A stretch of 53,502 bases of DNA, taken from the NCBI RefSeq assembly GCF_000829515.1, contig NZ_JXRR01000004.1, positions 1-53,502 on the forward strand, written 5' to 3'. The translations under genes were made by a program, and so were the position numbers. This document shows, in pieces, positions 10,676 to 19,789 of the stretch (within the stretch, counting starts at the first letter, position 1; every line of letters starts with the position of its first letter). The DNA comes from Jeotgalibacillus campisalis. Lineage in GTDB: Bacteria > Bacillota > Bacilli > Bacillales > Jeotgalibacillaceae. Under the pieces are notes generated by a model. It searched no databases. It worked only from the letters and a program-made list of their open reading frames with translations, and was not told the origin of the DNA.

Positions 10676-11440
10676 ATGTTATTTGATACTCATATGCACT
10701 TAAATGCAGATCAATTTGAAGAAGATATTGATGAGGTTATCAGCAGAGCACAAGAGAACGATGTAGAACTGATGACGGTTGTTGGATTCGACACACCTAC
10801 GATTCATAAAGCGATGGAACTTGCTGAAAAGCATGATTTTATCTATGCTGCAGTGGGTTGGCACCCGGTAGATGCCATTGATCTGACCGAAAAAGAACTC
10901 AGCTGGATCGAGGAGCTTGCAAAGCACCCGAAAGTAGTAGCGATTGGCGAAATGGGACTTGACTACCATTGGGATAAGTCACCTAAAGAGGTTCAAAAAG
11001 AAGTATTTCGAAAGCAAATTCGTTTGGCATTGCGTGTAAACCTTCCGATTGTTATACATAATCGTGAAGCGACGCAGGACGTAGTTGATATTTTACGGGA
11101 AGAGAACGCTTCTGAAGTAGGGGGAATCATGCATTGCTACAGCGGCAGTTTAGAAATAGCCCAGCAGTGTGTAGAGATGAACTTTATGATTTCACTGGGA
11201 GGGCCTGTTACATTCAAGAATGCCAAAAAACCAAAAGAAGTGGCAGAAGGAATTGATTTGAAACATCTTCTTATTGAAACTGATGCTCCATTTCTTGCTC
11301 CACATCCCTATAGAGGGAAGCGCAATGAACCTGCTTATGTAAAATTAGTAGCAGAAAAAATTGCTGAAATAAAAGGTCTTTCATACGAAGAAGTAGGAAA
11401 ACAAACGACACAAAACGCTAAAAAATTATTTAAGATCTAA
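10676..11440 (+). CDS. tatD: TatD-family metal-dependent hydrolase / DNase (YabD)
   Basis: The 254-residue TIM-barrel amidohydrolase-fold protein has the metal ligands of TatD nucleases: DTHMHL (4-9), GEMGLDYHW, IHNR, MHCYSG and ETDAPFLAP. The E. coli relatives are 3'-5' exonucleases active on single-stranded DNA and RNA; the role in Bacillus is not settled. AAAGGAGAGAG precedes ATG. It sits between metG and yabE as in B. subtilis, but with an unusually long AT-rich leader holding a Crp/Fnr-like palindrome. Confidence 0.92.
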   Translation: MLFDTHMHLNADQFEEDIDEVISRAQENDVELMTVVGFDTPTIHKAMELAEKHDFIYAAVGWHPVDAIDLTEKELSWIEELAKHPKVVAIGEMGLDYHWDKSPKEVQKEVFRKQIRLALRVNLPIVIHNREATQDVVDILREENASEVGGIMHCYSGSLEIAQQCVEMNFMISLGGPVTFKNAKKPKEVAEGIDLKHLLIETDAPFLAPHPYRGKRNEPAYVKLVAEKIAEIKGLSYEEVGKQTTQNAKKLFKI

Positions 11441-11536
11441 ACTGTCTGAATTAGAAGCAGTTATTGGCTAAACTTCATGTGAATTCGATTGTATGCGCGA
11501 CATAATGCCCAATGATTCTTCGAGTTTAAGACTGGA

Positions 11537-11545
11537 TTTGTCGAA
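11537..11545 (+). promoter_or_regulatory. Spo0A box upstream of yabE
   Basis: TTTGTCGAA, an exact 0A-box match, lies 85 bp upstream of the yabE -35. It is isolated, so it may be fortuitous. Confidence 0.4.
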
Positions 11546-11629
11546 AAGAAAATCTTTTCAAGCCTTGTGTCTCTATGCATAATGGGAAATATCTCACTTG
11601 TGCTGGGCAGCAAGTCACGGATTTAAAGG

Positions 11630-11659
11630 TTGACAAGTCAGAATAAACGTCTATATAAT
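11630..11659 (+). promoter_or_regulatory. yabE sigma-A promoter
   Basis: A perfect TTGACA and a perfect TATAAT with an 18-bp spacer lie 27 bases before the yabE ATG. Confidence 0.85.
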
Positions 11660-11685
11660 CACTCGAGGTAGAGGGGGACTTTTTC

Positions 11686-13026
11686 ATGCAATCGACTAAC
11701 TCCATGAAAAACCTGTTTCAAAAGTCAGTAAGCAAAAGGAACTGGGTTTATAGTTTAGTTACCATCACTGTTTTTGTACTAGCTGTCACGTTTTTATTTC
11801 AAGAAGGAATGAAAAAGACCGTTTCACTTTCGGTTAACGGAGAAGAGCAGCTTGTTCGTACAAATGCGGCAAATGTAAAAGAGATATTTGCAGAATTAGA
11901 GATTGAGGTAGATTCTAAGGATTATTTAAATCCATCAGGAGATTCGGAAGTCTATCATGATATGAAAGTGAAATGGGAACCTGCCAAGAAATTATCACTT
12001 AATATGAGTGGACAAACCTGGCAAGTGAAAACCACTGCAGATACGGTTCAAGAGTTTTTGAGTAAAGAAAACATAGAAGTGAATGAAAAAGATAACCTTT
12101 CTCACGAGCTGACTGCGAGCATCGAAGAGGATATGATGATTTCCTTAGAGCAGGCTTTTGCCTGGACATTAGTTGATGGGACGAAAGAACAAGAGGCTTG
12201 GTCTACTTCGATCACCGTCGCTGACTTTTTAAAGCAGCATGATATCAAGCTGAATAAAGATGACCGCATTGAGCCAGCTCTCGATACAAAACTATCAGAG
12301 GGAGCTTCAGTGGAGATTGTCCGTGTTGAAAAAGTCACCGATGTGGTGGAAGAATCCAAAAACTTCTCTGTGGAGACGAGAAAAGATGAAGATCTTACGT
12401 CAGGGACAGAAGAAGTGGTTCAAAAAGGCGAAGAAGGCCTTGTAGAAAAGACTTATGATATTGTTCTCGAGAACGGGAAAGAAGTATCTCGCAAACTTTC
12501 ATCGGAAAAAATAGTTAAAGAGAGCGTAAATCAGGTGGTATCTATTGGTACCAAGGTATTAGTGGCCGACGTTTCACGTGAAACACAGACTACAGAGGCT
12601 GCAGCAGAGAAAAAAGAATCAGCTTCACAGCCGGTTCAAGTCGTTTCGACTGCTGCTTCAGCGCCAGCCGAGTCCACCCCTGTGGTTCAGACTGTTGCAA
12701 GTCCAAAAAAAGAATCAACGGAGGAGCCTGAGAGTGGAAAAGAATTATTGGTTTCTTCCACTGCTTATACAGCTTCCTGCAATGGTTGTTCAGGTATAAC
12801 AGCTACCGGAATTGATTTGAAAGCTAATCCAGGTTTAAAAGTAATTGCGGTTGATCCTGCAGTTATTCCACTGGGTTCTAAAGTTTATGTTGAAGGCTAT
12901 GGATATGCAATAGCAGGGGATACTGGCGGAGCGATCAAAGGAAATAAAATTGATGTCTTTATCCCGACGAAGGAAGAAGCTTATCGCTGGGGGAATCGCC
13001 AGGTTAAAATTAACATTCTGCCATAG
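11686..13026 (+). CDS. yabE: YabE: G5 and 3D-domain cell-wall protein
   Basis: The 446-residue exported protein has an N-terminal membrane segment (about 19-39). Three DUF348 ubiquitin-like repeats follow (about 45-210), then a G5 domain (about 215-295) and a Glu/Ser/Pro-rich linker. The C-terminal 3D domain has the three aspartates in VDPAVIPLG, AGDTGGA and KIDVF. Proteins of this type (Rpf analogues, MltA-like fold) act on peptidoglycan. The linker and an extra CNGC in the 3D domain are visible. The gene has its own strong promoter and terminator, so it is probably monocistronic and directed outward to the wall. Confidence 0.9.
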   Translation: MQSTNSMKNLFQKSVSKRNWVYSLVTITVFVLAVTFLFQEGMKKTVSLSVNGEEQLVRTNAANVKEIFAELEIEVDSKDYLNPSGDSEVYHDMKVKWEPAKKLSLNMSGQTWQVKTTADTVQEFLSKENIEVNEKDNLSHELTASIEEDMMISLEQAFAWTLVDGTKEQEAWSTSITVADFLKQHDIKLNKDDRIEPALDTKLSEGASVEIVRVEKVTDVVEESKNFSVETRKDEDLTSGTEEVVQKGEEGLVEKTYDIVLENGKEVSRKLSSEKIVKESVNQVVSIGTKVLVADVSRETQTTEAAAEKKESASQPVQVVSTAASAPAESTPVVQTVASPKKESTEEPESGKELLVSSTAYTASCNGCSGITATGIDLKANPGLKVIAVDPAVIPLGSKVYVEGYGYAIAGDTGGAIKGNKIDVFIPTKEEAYRWGNRQVKINILP

Positions 13027-13041
13027 AATAAACCTTTGTGT

Positions 13042-13068
13042 AACAGGAAGAGAAATCTTCCTGTTTTT
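13042..13068 (+). terminator. Terminator after yabE
   Basis: AACAGGAAGA and TCTTCCTGTT form a stem with a short loop, followed by TTTT. Confidence 0.85.
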
Positions 13069-13164
13069 TGTGTGTTTTCACAGGAATTGATTTATACTAA
13101 GAAGATACAAAAATAGATAACGCTGCTTATACAATAGAAGAAACAAGGTATTATGGAGGAAAAT

Positions 13165-14608
<1,444 letters not shown>

Positions 14609-14651
14609 AATAGTTAATAAAACATATGAGGCTGAACGGAACCCAGCGAAT

Positions 14652-14698
14652 AAGAATGAATAGGTAAAAAAGATTTTTCCGCCTATTCATTCTTTTTT
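14652..14698 (+). terminator. Terminator after rsmA
   Basis: AAGAATGAATAGG and CCTATTCATTCTT form a long stem around an A/T-rich loop and are followed by TTTT. Confidence 0.85.
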
Positions 14699-14792
14699 GC
14701 GTACAATATTATTGCCATCATTGATAATGGCAAGGCGTAACTGCAGTATCCACGCGGAATTGATAGGCTAAAACCACATTTACTTTGGCATT

Positions 14793-14821
14793 CACCTATA
14801 GGCAGGCTCCTGCATAAAGTA
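14793..14821 (+). promoter_or_regulatory. SigK-type promoter of yabG
   Basis: CACC, 16 bp, then CATAAAGTA fits the mother-cell SigK consensus (mACm-16-CATAnnnTA) exactly and lies just upstream of the yabG ribosome binding site. B. subtilis yabG is SigK-dependent. Confidence 0.8.
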
Positions 14822-14852
14822 AAGAGAGGTCAGGGAGACAGGAGGCCGCCGC

Positions 14853-15710
14853 ATGGAATGGATCGACCAGTTAGTTGGACGGAAATCGTACGGATGTGAT
14901 GTATTGTTTCGTGTAGTGGACGTAGTAGAGCGGGATGGAGAAGAAGTAGCGATTTTGTTTGGTTCTGACATCCGTTTAGTGGCAGATGCGCCTGTAGCGG
15001 ATCTAACACTGATGACAGAAAAAGATATCGAACGGATAGAAGAAGAATGGAGGAGCCAAGAGGAGGAATCTTTTCATTCTTTTAAAAATGACACACAGAA
15101 AAAAGATCAAAGAAAAAATTCCTCCTCTAGTCAATCTTTTCATTTGCCGGGGAAAGTGCTTCATCTTGATGGAGATCCTCACTATTTGAATAAGTGTATC
15201 GACGCTTATTCTTCATTAGGTGTGCCCGTTGTAGGCATTCATTGTCAGGAGCAGGAGATGCCTGAACGAGTTTCGGCACTAATTGAAAAATACCAGCCGC
15301 AAATATTAGTTCTTACAGGACACGATGCTTATCTTTCATCCCGTGGAAAAAAGACAGACATTAATTCGTACAGGAACTCAGCTGCATTCGTCAAAGCCGT
15401 ACAGGAAGCGAGAAGGAAAATGCCCAGCCTGGATCAACTTGTTATTTTTGCAGGGGCTTGCCAATCGCATTTTGAATCGTTGATCCACGCTGGAGCGAAT
15501 TTTGCCAGTTCACCTCTCCGTGTAAATATTCATGCGCTAGACCCTGTTTATACAGTAGGGAAAGTGAGCTATACCTCCTTTAAAGAATCTGTATTCATGG
15601 AAGATATTTTACACCATACACTCGCTGATGAAGATGGAATTGGCGGTGTCGAAACAAAAGGGGTTTTGAGAACAGGTTCCCCTTATCGAGCAGAGATGTA
15701 CACAGAATGA
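14853..15710 (+). CDS. yabG: Sporulation-specific cysteine protease YabG
   Basis: The 285-residue mother-cell protease processes spore-coat proteins such as SpoIVA and SafA so they can be cross-linked. The N-terminal 60 residues form a small beta-rich region. After a Lys/Ser-rich linker the peptidase domain begins at about 100 with VLHLDGDPHYLNKC. It includes ILVLTGHDA and IFAGACQSHFESL, where the active-site Cys and His are expected. The SigK-type promoter supports late mother-cell expression. ACAGGAGG precedes the ATG. Confidence 0.93.
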   Translation: MEWIDQLVGRKSYGCDVLFRVVDVVERDGEEVAILFGSDIRLVADAPVADLTLMTEKDIERIEEEWRSQEEESFHSFKNDTQKKDQRKNSSSSQSFHLPGKVLHLDGDPHYLNKCIDAYSSLGVPVVGIHCQEQEMPERVSALIEKYQPQILVLTGHDAYLSSRGKKTDINSYRNSAAFVKAVQEARRKMPSLDQLVIFAGACQSHFESLIHAGANFASSPLRVNIHALDPVYTVGKVSYTSFKESVFMEDILHHTLADEDGIGGVETKGVLRTGSPYRAEMYTE

Positions 15711-15763
15711 GGAATAATACGAACTGCTGACGAAAAACAGCAGTATTTGCAAAATAAAAAACA

Positions 15764-15793
15764 TTGACATTCATGATGGAATATTGATAAAAT
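15764..15793 (+). promoter_or_regulatory. veg upstream promoter
   Basis: TTGACA and TAAAAT are separated by 18 bp. It lies upstream of a second, better promoter, so the gene has tandem starts. Confidence 0.6.
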
Positions 15794-15804
15794 AATTTAT
15801 TTGT

Positions 15805-15833
15805 TTGACCTCGCAGGAACATTGTGTTACACT
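15805..15833 (+). promoter_or_regulatory. veg main promoter
   Basis: TTGACC, 17 bp, TACACT resembles the classical B. subtilis Pveg (TTGACA-17-TACAAT) in spacing and in distance to the gene. Confidence 0.8.
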
Positions 15834-15856
15834 AAGACCAGTGAGGTGGAAGCGAA

Positions 15857-16120
15857 ATGCCAAAAACTTTAGCCGACATTAAAAAGGCACTTGATTTAAA
15901 TCTCGGAAAACGTCTAATGTTAAAAGCCAATGGTGGAAGACGCAAGACAATCGAGCGTTCAGGAATTCTTACTGAAACGTATCCTTCCATTTTTATTGTG
16001 GAACTCGATCAGGATGAGCATGCTTTTGAACGGGTATCGTACAGCTACACCGATGTATTAACTGAATCTGTGGAATTAACCTTTATTGATGAAGGTTCTG
16101 AAGCAATTAATGTAAGCTAG
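15857..16120 (+). CDS. veg: Veg protein
   Basis: The 87-residue protein, highly conserved in Gram-positives, starts [13 protein letters not shown] and contains [15 protein letters not shown], a basic Sm-like fold. In B. subtilis Veg is made abundantly in growth and stimulates biofilm matrix genes by counteracting the repressor SinR. It is not essential, and the mechanism is unclear. GTGAGGTGGAAGCG precedes the ATG. Two tandem sigma-A promoters fit its known strong expression. Confidence 0.93.
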   Translation: MPKTLADIKKALDLNLGKRLMLKANGGRRKTIERSGILTETYPSIFIVELDQDEHAFERVSYSYTDVLTESVELTFIDEGSEAINVS

Positions 16121-16161
16121 CAGTGGACAGTCGTTTGCTGCTTTTTTATTTTTCCTGCTAT

Positions 16162-16190
16162 GCATAGCATTTTCGATTTTGTACATAGTA
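16162..16190 (+). promoter_or_regulatory. SigG-type promoter of sspF
   Basis: GCATA, 17 bp, CATAGTA matches the forespore SigG consensus (GHATR / CATWHTA). Its position suits sspF translation from 16226. Confidence 0.75.
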
Positions 16191-16225
16191 AAGATGGCTG
16201 TTACCGACGGAGGGGGAAAACCGAC

Positions 16226-16402
16226 GTGGGTAGACGTAGAAGCATCATGTCTAATCAACTCAAAGAAGAGATCGCCAAAGAACTCGGATTTTATGATACG
16301 GTCCAGCAAGAAGGCTGGGGCGGAATTAAATCACGAGATGCCGGTAACATGGTGAAGCGAGCCATCGAGATGGCTGAAACACAGCTAGCGAAAAAGCAGT
16401 AA
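16226..16402 (+). CDS. sspF: Alpha/beta-type small acid-soluble spore protein SspF
   Basis: The 58-residue spore DNA-binding protein starts MGRRRSIMS and contains [20 protein letters not shown] and the second motif [16 protein letters not shown], the two conserved SASP segments. It is made in the forespore and coats DNA. The GTG at 16226 is preceded by GGAGGGGGAAAACC. The longer in-frame ATG at 16160 would read through the SigG promoter and is rejected. Confidence 0.93.
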   Translation: MGRRRSIMSNQLKEEIAKELGFYDTVQQEGWGGIKSRDAGNMVKRAIEMAETQLAKKQ

Positions 16403-16486
16403 TTTATTTTTACTATCATGTCAATTTTTCGTTAACGACAGCTTGGGTGAGTGCAGGTTCATCAAATACAATTAGGTATCAGCCAC

Positions 16487-16518
16487 AAACCAGCAGAGTA
16501 AACTCTGCTGGTTTTTTT
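16487..16518 (+). terminator. Terminator after sspF
   Basis: AACCAGCAGAGT and ACTCTGCTGGTT form a near-perfect stem with a tiny loop, followed by a T-run. Confidence 0.9.
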
Positions 16519-16585
16519 AGTGTGCGCAGGGGGTGGTTGCAGATTACAGGTTTTTTCGGGGTGAAAATGCATTTGAAATGGAGAG

Positions 16586-16649
16586 GACAGTCCCTTTTGT
16601 CAGCAATCGTTTATCTTTATGGTAAACACGCTATCCCCAAGAGACTGTC
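16586..16649. other. Nested inverted repeats upstream of ispE
   Basis: GACAGTC (16586) pairs with GACTGTC (16643), and inside it GTTTATC pairs with GGTAAAC around TTTAT. This is a two-level hairpin between the sspF terminator and the repeat element. No function is known. Confidence 0.4.
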
Positions 16650-16694
16650 TTATACTTGTCTGAGCTTGGCAAGCGCCTTGCACTTTGACTTTGA

Positions 16695-16811
16695 TCCAAC
16701 TGCAGCAGGCAGGGGCTCGAGGTCATAAGGCGGCCTGCCCAATAGGCAAAGTGCGCCTATGTGTGCAGGTCGTCTTATGCTTGTCGCCCCTAAACGCCTG
16801 CTTTCACTTTT
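16695..16811. repeat. Structured intergenic repeat, copy 1 (upstream of ispE)
   Basis: This is one copy of the family found three more times upstream of mfd. Nested stems are GCAGGC/GCCTGC, GGGGC/GCCCC, CATAAG/CTTATG and an inner hairpin ATAGGC/GCCTAT with a 7-base loop. The shared strings GGGGCTCGAGGTCATAAG and CTTATGCTTGTCGCCC leave no doubt of the relationship to the mfd copies. A weaker flanking match runs left to about 16655. Confidence 0.85.
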
Positions 16812-16820
16812 CTTCATTTA

Positions 16821-16829
16821 TGCTACAAT
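16821..16829 (+). promoter_or_regulatory. Extended -10 promoter for ispE
   Basis: TGCTACAAT is a TGn extended -10 lying 10 bases after the repeat element. The -35 region is poor and would fall inside the repeat edge. Confidence 0.55.
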
Positions 16830-16867
16830 AGCTTCATTGAACTGTTTGAAGATTGAGGTGAGGTAGG

Positions 16868-17737
16868 TTGAAGATGATGGTAAAGGCACCTGCGAAGATT
16901 AATTTGTCGCTGGATGTGCTGGGAAAGAGGCCTGATGGGTTTCATGAGGTAGAAATGGTGATGACGACAGTGGATTTAGCCGATCGGATTGAGCTGGAGA
17001 TTGTGAGAGATGGTTCGATTTATATTTTGTCACATGATCGCTTTGTTCCGGGGGATCACCGTAATCTTGCTTATAAGGCAGCGGATTTATTGCAGCGCCG
17101 TTTTAAGGTTAAGGAGGGCGTAGCGATTACGATTCACAAGCAAATTCCTGTTGCAGCCGGACTGGCAGGAGGAAGCAGTGATGCAGCTGCTACTTTGCGA
17201 GGGTTGAATCGATTGTGGTCGTTAAACCTGACAATGGATGAGTTAGCTGAAATCGGGTCTGAGATTGGATCAGATGTATCATTTTGTGTTTACGGAGGAA
17301 CGGCGCTTGCGACCGGCAGAGGAGAGATCATTCAGGAACTTCCTTGTCCCCCTAAATGCTGGGTGATTCTGGCGAAGCCATCTATTGGCGTTTCAACAGC
17401 TGATGTGTATCGAAACTTGAAGACGGATCGGATTGAACACCCGAATACAAAGGCTATGGTACAGGCGATTCACAATCAGGATTTTAAAGCGATGTGTGCT
17501 AATTTAGGCAATGCGCTTGAAGCTGTAACGTTAAACATGCATCCTGAGGTGGCTCATATAAAAGATCAGATGGAGCGCTTTGGAGCAGATGCAGTACTAA
17601 TGAGCGGCAGCGGCCCTACTGTTTTTGGAATTGTTGAGTATGAATCAAAGGTCCAGCGGGTCTATAATGGCTTGCGAGGGTTTTGTGATCAGGTTTTTGC
17701 CGTCCGCTTGTTAGGTGGACGGAACCCCCTTGCTTGA
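16868..17737 (+). CDS. ispE: 4-diphosphocytidyl-2-C-methyl-D-erythritol kinase
   Basis: A GHMP-family kinase of the MEP pathway for isoprenoid precursors. [11 protein letters not shown] is the N-terminal motif, [17 protein letters not shown] the ATP-binding glycine-rich loop, and [11 protein letters not shown] the third GHMP motif. It has 289 residues, the same as B. subtilis. The TTG start at 16868 reproduces the family N-terminus and follows GAGGTGAGGTAGG. The gene is followed by purR after 62 bases. Confidence 0.95.
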   Translation: MKMMVKAPAKINLSLDVLGKRPDGFHEVEMVMTTVDLADRIELEIVRDGSIYILSHDRFVPGDHRNLAYKAADLLQRRFKVKEGVAITIHKQIPVAAGLAGGSSDAAATLRGLNRLWSLNLTMDELAEIGSEIGSDVSFCVYGGTALATGRGEIIQELPCPPKCWVILAKPSIGVSTADVYRNLKTDRIEHPNTKAMVQAIHNQDFKAMCANLGNALEAVTLNMHPEVAHIKDQMERFGADAVLMSGSGPTVFGIVEYESKVQRVYNGLRGFCDQVFAVRLLGGRNPLA

Positions 17738-17799
17738 ATCCGTATAATGATGATATAGTTACTTTACATTATTCGGGTTTTAGGAGGTAGTATACGGCA

Positions 17800-18651
17800 A
17801 TGAAGGTCAAACGCAGTGAACGACTTATCGATATGACTCATTATTTGATGGAACATCCAAGAGAACTTGTGTCACTAACTTTTTTTGCAGATCGATTTCA
17901 ATCCGCTAAATCCTCGATTAGTGAGGATTTAGTTATCGTAAAGGATACGTTCGAACTGCGCGGTGTAGGAACGCTTCAAACAGTACCTGGAGCAGCGGGT
18001 GGTGTTAGGTATATCCCTGGGATTAAAAGAGAGCACGCAAAAGAATTAATTGACTCTTTACGCACCCATGTCTCACATTCAAACCGGCTGCTGCCAGGCG
18101 GATATTTATATATGACGGATATTCTTGGGGACATTCATTTAATGAATCATGTCGGCAAGCTCTTTGCTGCAGCGTTTGCAGACCAGAAGATTGACGTAAT
18201 TATGACAGTAGCGACAAAAGGGATTGGAATTGCTCATGCCGTTGCCAGGTATTTAGGCGTACCGGTTGTCGTTGTAAGGCGTGACAGTAAAGTAACAGAA
18301 GGGTCGACTGTCAGTATCAATTATGTTTCAGGGTCATCTAAGAGGATTCAGACAATGGTGCTTTCTAAAAGAAGTCTGGCTCAAGGATCCCGCGTGCTGA
18401 TTGTGGATGATTTTATGCGTGCAGGCGGTACAGCTGCCGGGATGAAAAACCTGTTAGAGGAATTTTCCGCTACTGTAGCAGGTGTGGGTATTTTTATAGA
18501 ATCCGAATACGGGGAAGAACGACTTATAGATAATTGGATTTCCTTGTTGAATTTGACAGGTGTAGATGAAAAGGGAAAAACAATTGGCATAGAAACAGGT
18601 AATTATTTCGATCAGGTTCCATCCTTTTTAGATGAAAAAAAAGAAAGGTAA
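17800..18651 (+). CDS. purR: Purine operon repressor PurR
   Basis: The 283-residue regulator has an N-terminal winged helix (1-75) and a C-terminal phosphoribosyltransferase-like domain with the PRPP loop VLIVDDFMRAGGTAAG. PurR represses purine synthesis and transport genes and is released by PRPP. ppGpp also binds to it in Bacillus. A good TAGGAGGTAG ribosome binding site precedes the ATG, and a TATAAT at 17743-17748 could serve as an own -10. No convincing PurBox pair was found upstream. The gene leads into ridA with 12 bases between. Confidence 0.96.
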   Translation: MKVKRSERLIDMTHYLMEHPRELVSLTFFADRFQSAKSSISEDLVIVKDTFELRGVGTLQTVPGAAGGVRYIPGIKREHAKELIDSLRTHVSHSNRLLPGGYLYMTDILGDIHLMNHVGKLFAAAFADQKIDVIMTVATKGIGIAHAVARYLGVPVVVVRRDSKVTEGSTVSINYVSGSSKRIQTMVLSKRSLAQGSRVLIVDDFMRAGGTAAGMKNLLEEFSATVAGVGIFIESEYGEERLIDNWISLLNLTGVDEKGKTIGIETGNYFDQVPSFLDEKKER

Positions 18652-18663
18652 GGAGGAATTAAA

Positions 18664-19038
18664 ATGAAATATGTTCAAACACAAAAAGCTCCTGCGGCCA
18701 TTGGTCCGTATTCTCAGGGTGTTATTGTAAATAATCTTTTCTACAGTTCCGGACAAATTCCACTTACACCAGAAGGAACTTTAGTAGAAGGAACGATTGA
18801 AGAGCAAACTCATCAGGTTTTTAAAAATGTTCGTGCGGTTCTTGAAGAAGCGGGTGCTTCATTTGCAACGGTTGTCAAAACGACAGTGTTTTTAACAAAT
18901 CTCGAGAATTTTTCAGCAGTTAATGCCATTTACAGCGACTATTTTGAAGACCATCGCCCGGCACGGTCATGTGTAGAGGTCTCCAGGCTTCCTAAAGACG
19001 CTGAAATTGAAATCGAGGTAGTGGCATTAGTGAAGTAA
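18664..19038 (+). CDS. ridA: RidA-family enamine/imine deaminase (YabJ)
   Basis: The 124-residue trimeric protein has the signature [20 protein letters not shown] and the catalytic arginine in [13 protein letters not shown]. It hydrolyses reactive 2-aminoacrylate and related enamines made by PLP enzymes. It is co-transcribed with purR (12-base gap) as in B. subtilis. Start is ATG 18664 behind AAGGAGGAATTAAA. Confidence 0.95.
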   Translation: MKYVQTQKAPAAIGPYSQGVIVNNLFYSSGQIPLTPEGTLVEGTIEEQTHQVFKNVRAVLEEAGASFATVVKTTVFLTNLENFSAVNAIYSDYFEDHRPARSCVEVSRLPKDAEIEIEVVALVK

Positions 19039-19054
19039 TAGAATGCGAGTATCT

Positions 19055-19086
19055 TAGTCCTTTAGCCTTCTAAAGGGCTATTTTTT
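19055..19086 (+). terminator. Terminator after ridA
   Basis: TAGTCCTTTA pairs with TAAAGGGCTA (one G-U), followed by TTTTTT. Confidence 0.8.
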
Positions 19087-19176
19087 ATGGGTTTTTTAAA
19101 AATACGATGGCTTTTAATCGAACTGTAAAACAAAAAACCTATATATTAAAATATTTTCTACTTTTTTCATTTTTAA

Positions 19177-19204
19177 GTAGGAAAATGACAGTATTATGAA
19201 GAAT
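19177..19204 (+). promoter_or_regulatory. SigH-type promoter of spoVG
   Basis: GTAGGAAAA and GAAT, 15 bp apart, match the SigH consensus (RnAGGAwww / GAAT) at the same place as the well-studied B. subtilis spoVG promoter. An AT-rich tract lies just upstream, where AbrB binds in that species. Confidence 0.75.
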
Positions 19205-19247
19205 TAATAAATAGAGGGTCATATATGGTGAAAGGTGGTGGTAATTA

Positions 19248-19538
19248 GTGGAAGTTACAGATGTGAGGTTACGGCGTGTTAAGACGGATAGCCGGATGAG
19301 AGCGATTGCCTCCATAACACTAGATAATGAATTTGTCGTTCATGACATTCGAGTAATTGATGGCAATAATGGTCTTTTTGTTGCAATGCCAAGTAAAAGA
19401 ACGCCGGATGGTGAATTTCGTGATATTGCACATCCGATCAATTCAGGAACAAGAGAAATGATACAGGAATCTGTTCTCGAAGAATATTTGCGCGTGGGTG
19501 AAGCAGAAGAAGCTCAATTAGAAGAGGCTGGAGCTTAA
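19248..19538 (+). CDS. spoVG: SpoVG, RNA/DNA-binding regulator
   Basis: The 96-residue protein is almost identical to B. subtilis Spo[32 protein letters not shown] and [20 protein letters not shown] are all present. It is a small site-specific nucleic-acid binder affecting septation, cortex formation and, in relatives, virulence gene expression. The start is GTG behind AAAGGTGGTGG. The SigH-type promoter and terminator make it monocistronic. Confidence 0.97.
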   Translation: MEVTDVRLRRVKTDSRMRAIASITLDNEFVVHDIRVIDGNNGLFVAMPSKRTPDGEFRDIAHPINSGTREMIQESVLEEYLRVGEAEEAQLEEAGA

Positions 19539-19562
19539 GAAAAGGCCTTTTAATTAAACACA

Positions 19563-19614
19563 AACTGTACCGAGATGAACAGATCTGTTCTGTCATTTCG
19601 GGGCAGTTTTTTTA
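19563..19614 (+). terminator. Terminator after spoVG
   Basis: AACTG...CAGTT with inner CCGAGATGA/TCATTTCGG and ACAGATCTGT forms a long imperfect hairpin, ending in TTTTTTT. Confidence 0.8.
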
Positions 19615-19643
19615 TAATGCTTTAAAGGAAAAGGAAGAAAAAC

Positions 19644-19678
19644 GGTCAATTTTATTCATTTTATTCACCAAATTGACC
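19644..19678. promoter_or_regulatory. Perfect inverted repeat with internal direct repeat upstream of glmU
   Basis: GGTCAATTT (19644-19652) and its exact complement AAATTGACC (19670-19678) enclose two tandem copies of TTTTATTCA (19650-19658, 19659-19667). This looks like an operator about 110 bases before the glmU start. The regulator is unknown. Confidence 0.5.
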
Positions 19679-19789
19679 AGATTATATGACAAATGAATGA
19701 CAGATTGTTCTGAAATCACTCGTTTCCTTGAAATAAAGGGATTTTTAATATATATTCGAAGTGGAAAAATGTTGACTGGAGGACCGACA

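Noticed and set aside
16447-16728. Open frame of 93 codons between sspF and ispE
   Set aside because: It runs through the sspF terminator and into the repeat element, has no credible ribosome binding site and no recognisable protein character.
17766-17780. PurBox upstream of purR
   Set aside because: Only one imperfect half (AACCCGAATAAT on the minus strand) was found; no partner at the 16-17 bp spacing needed.
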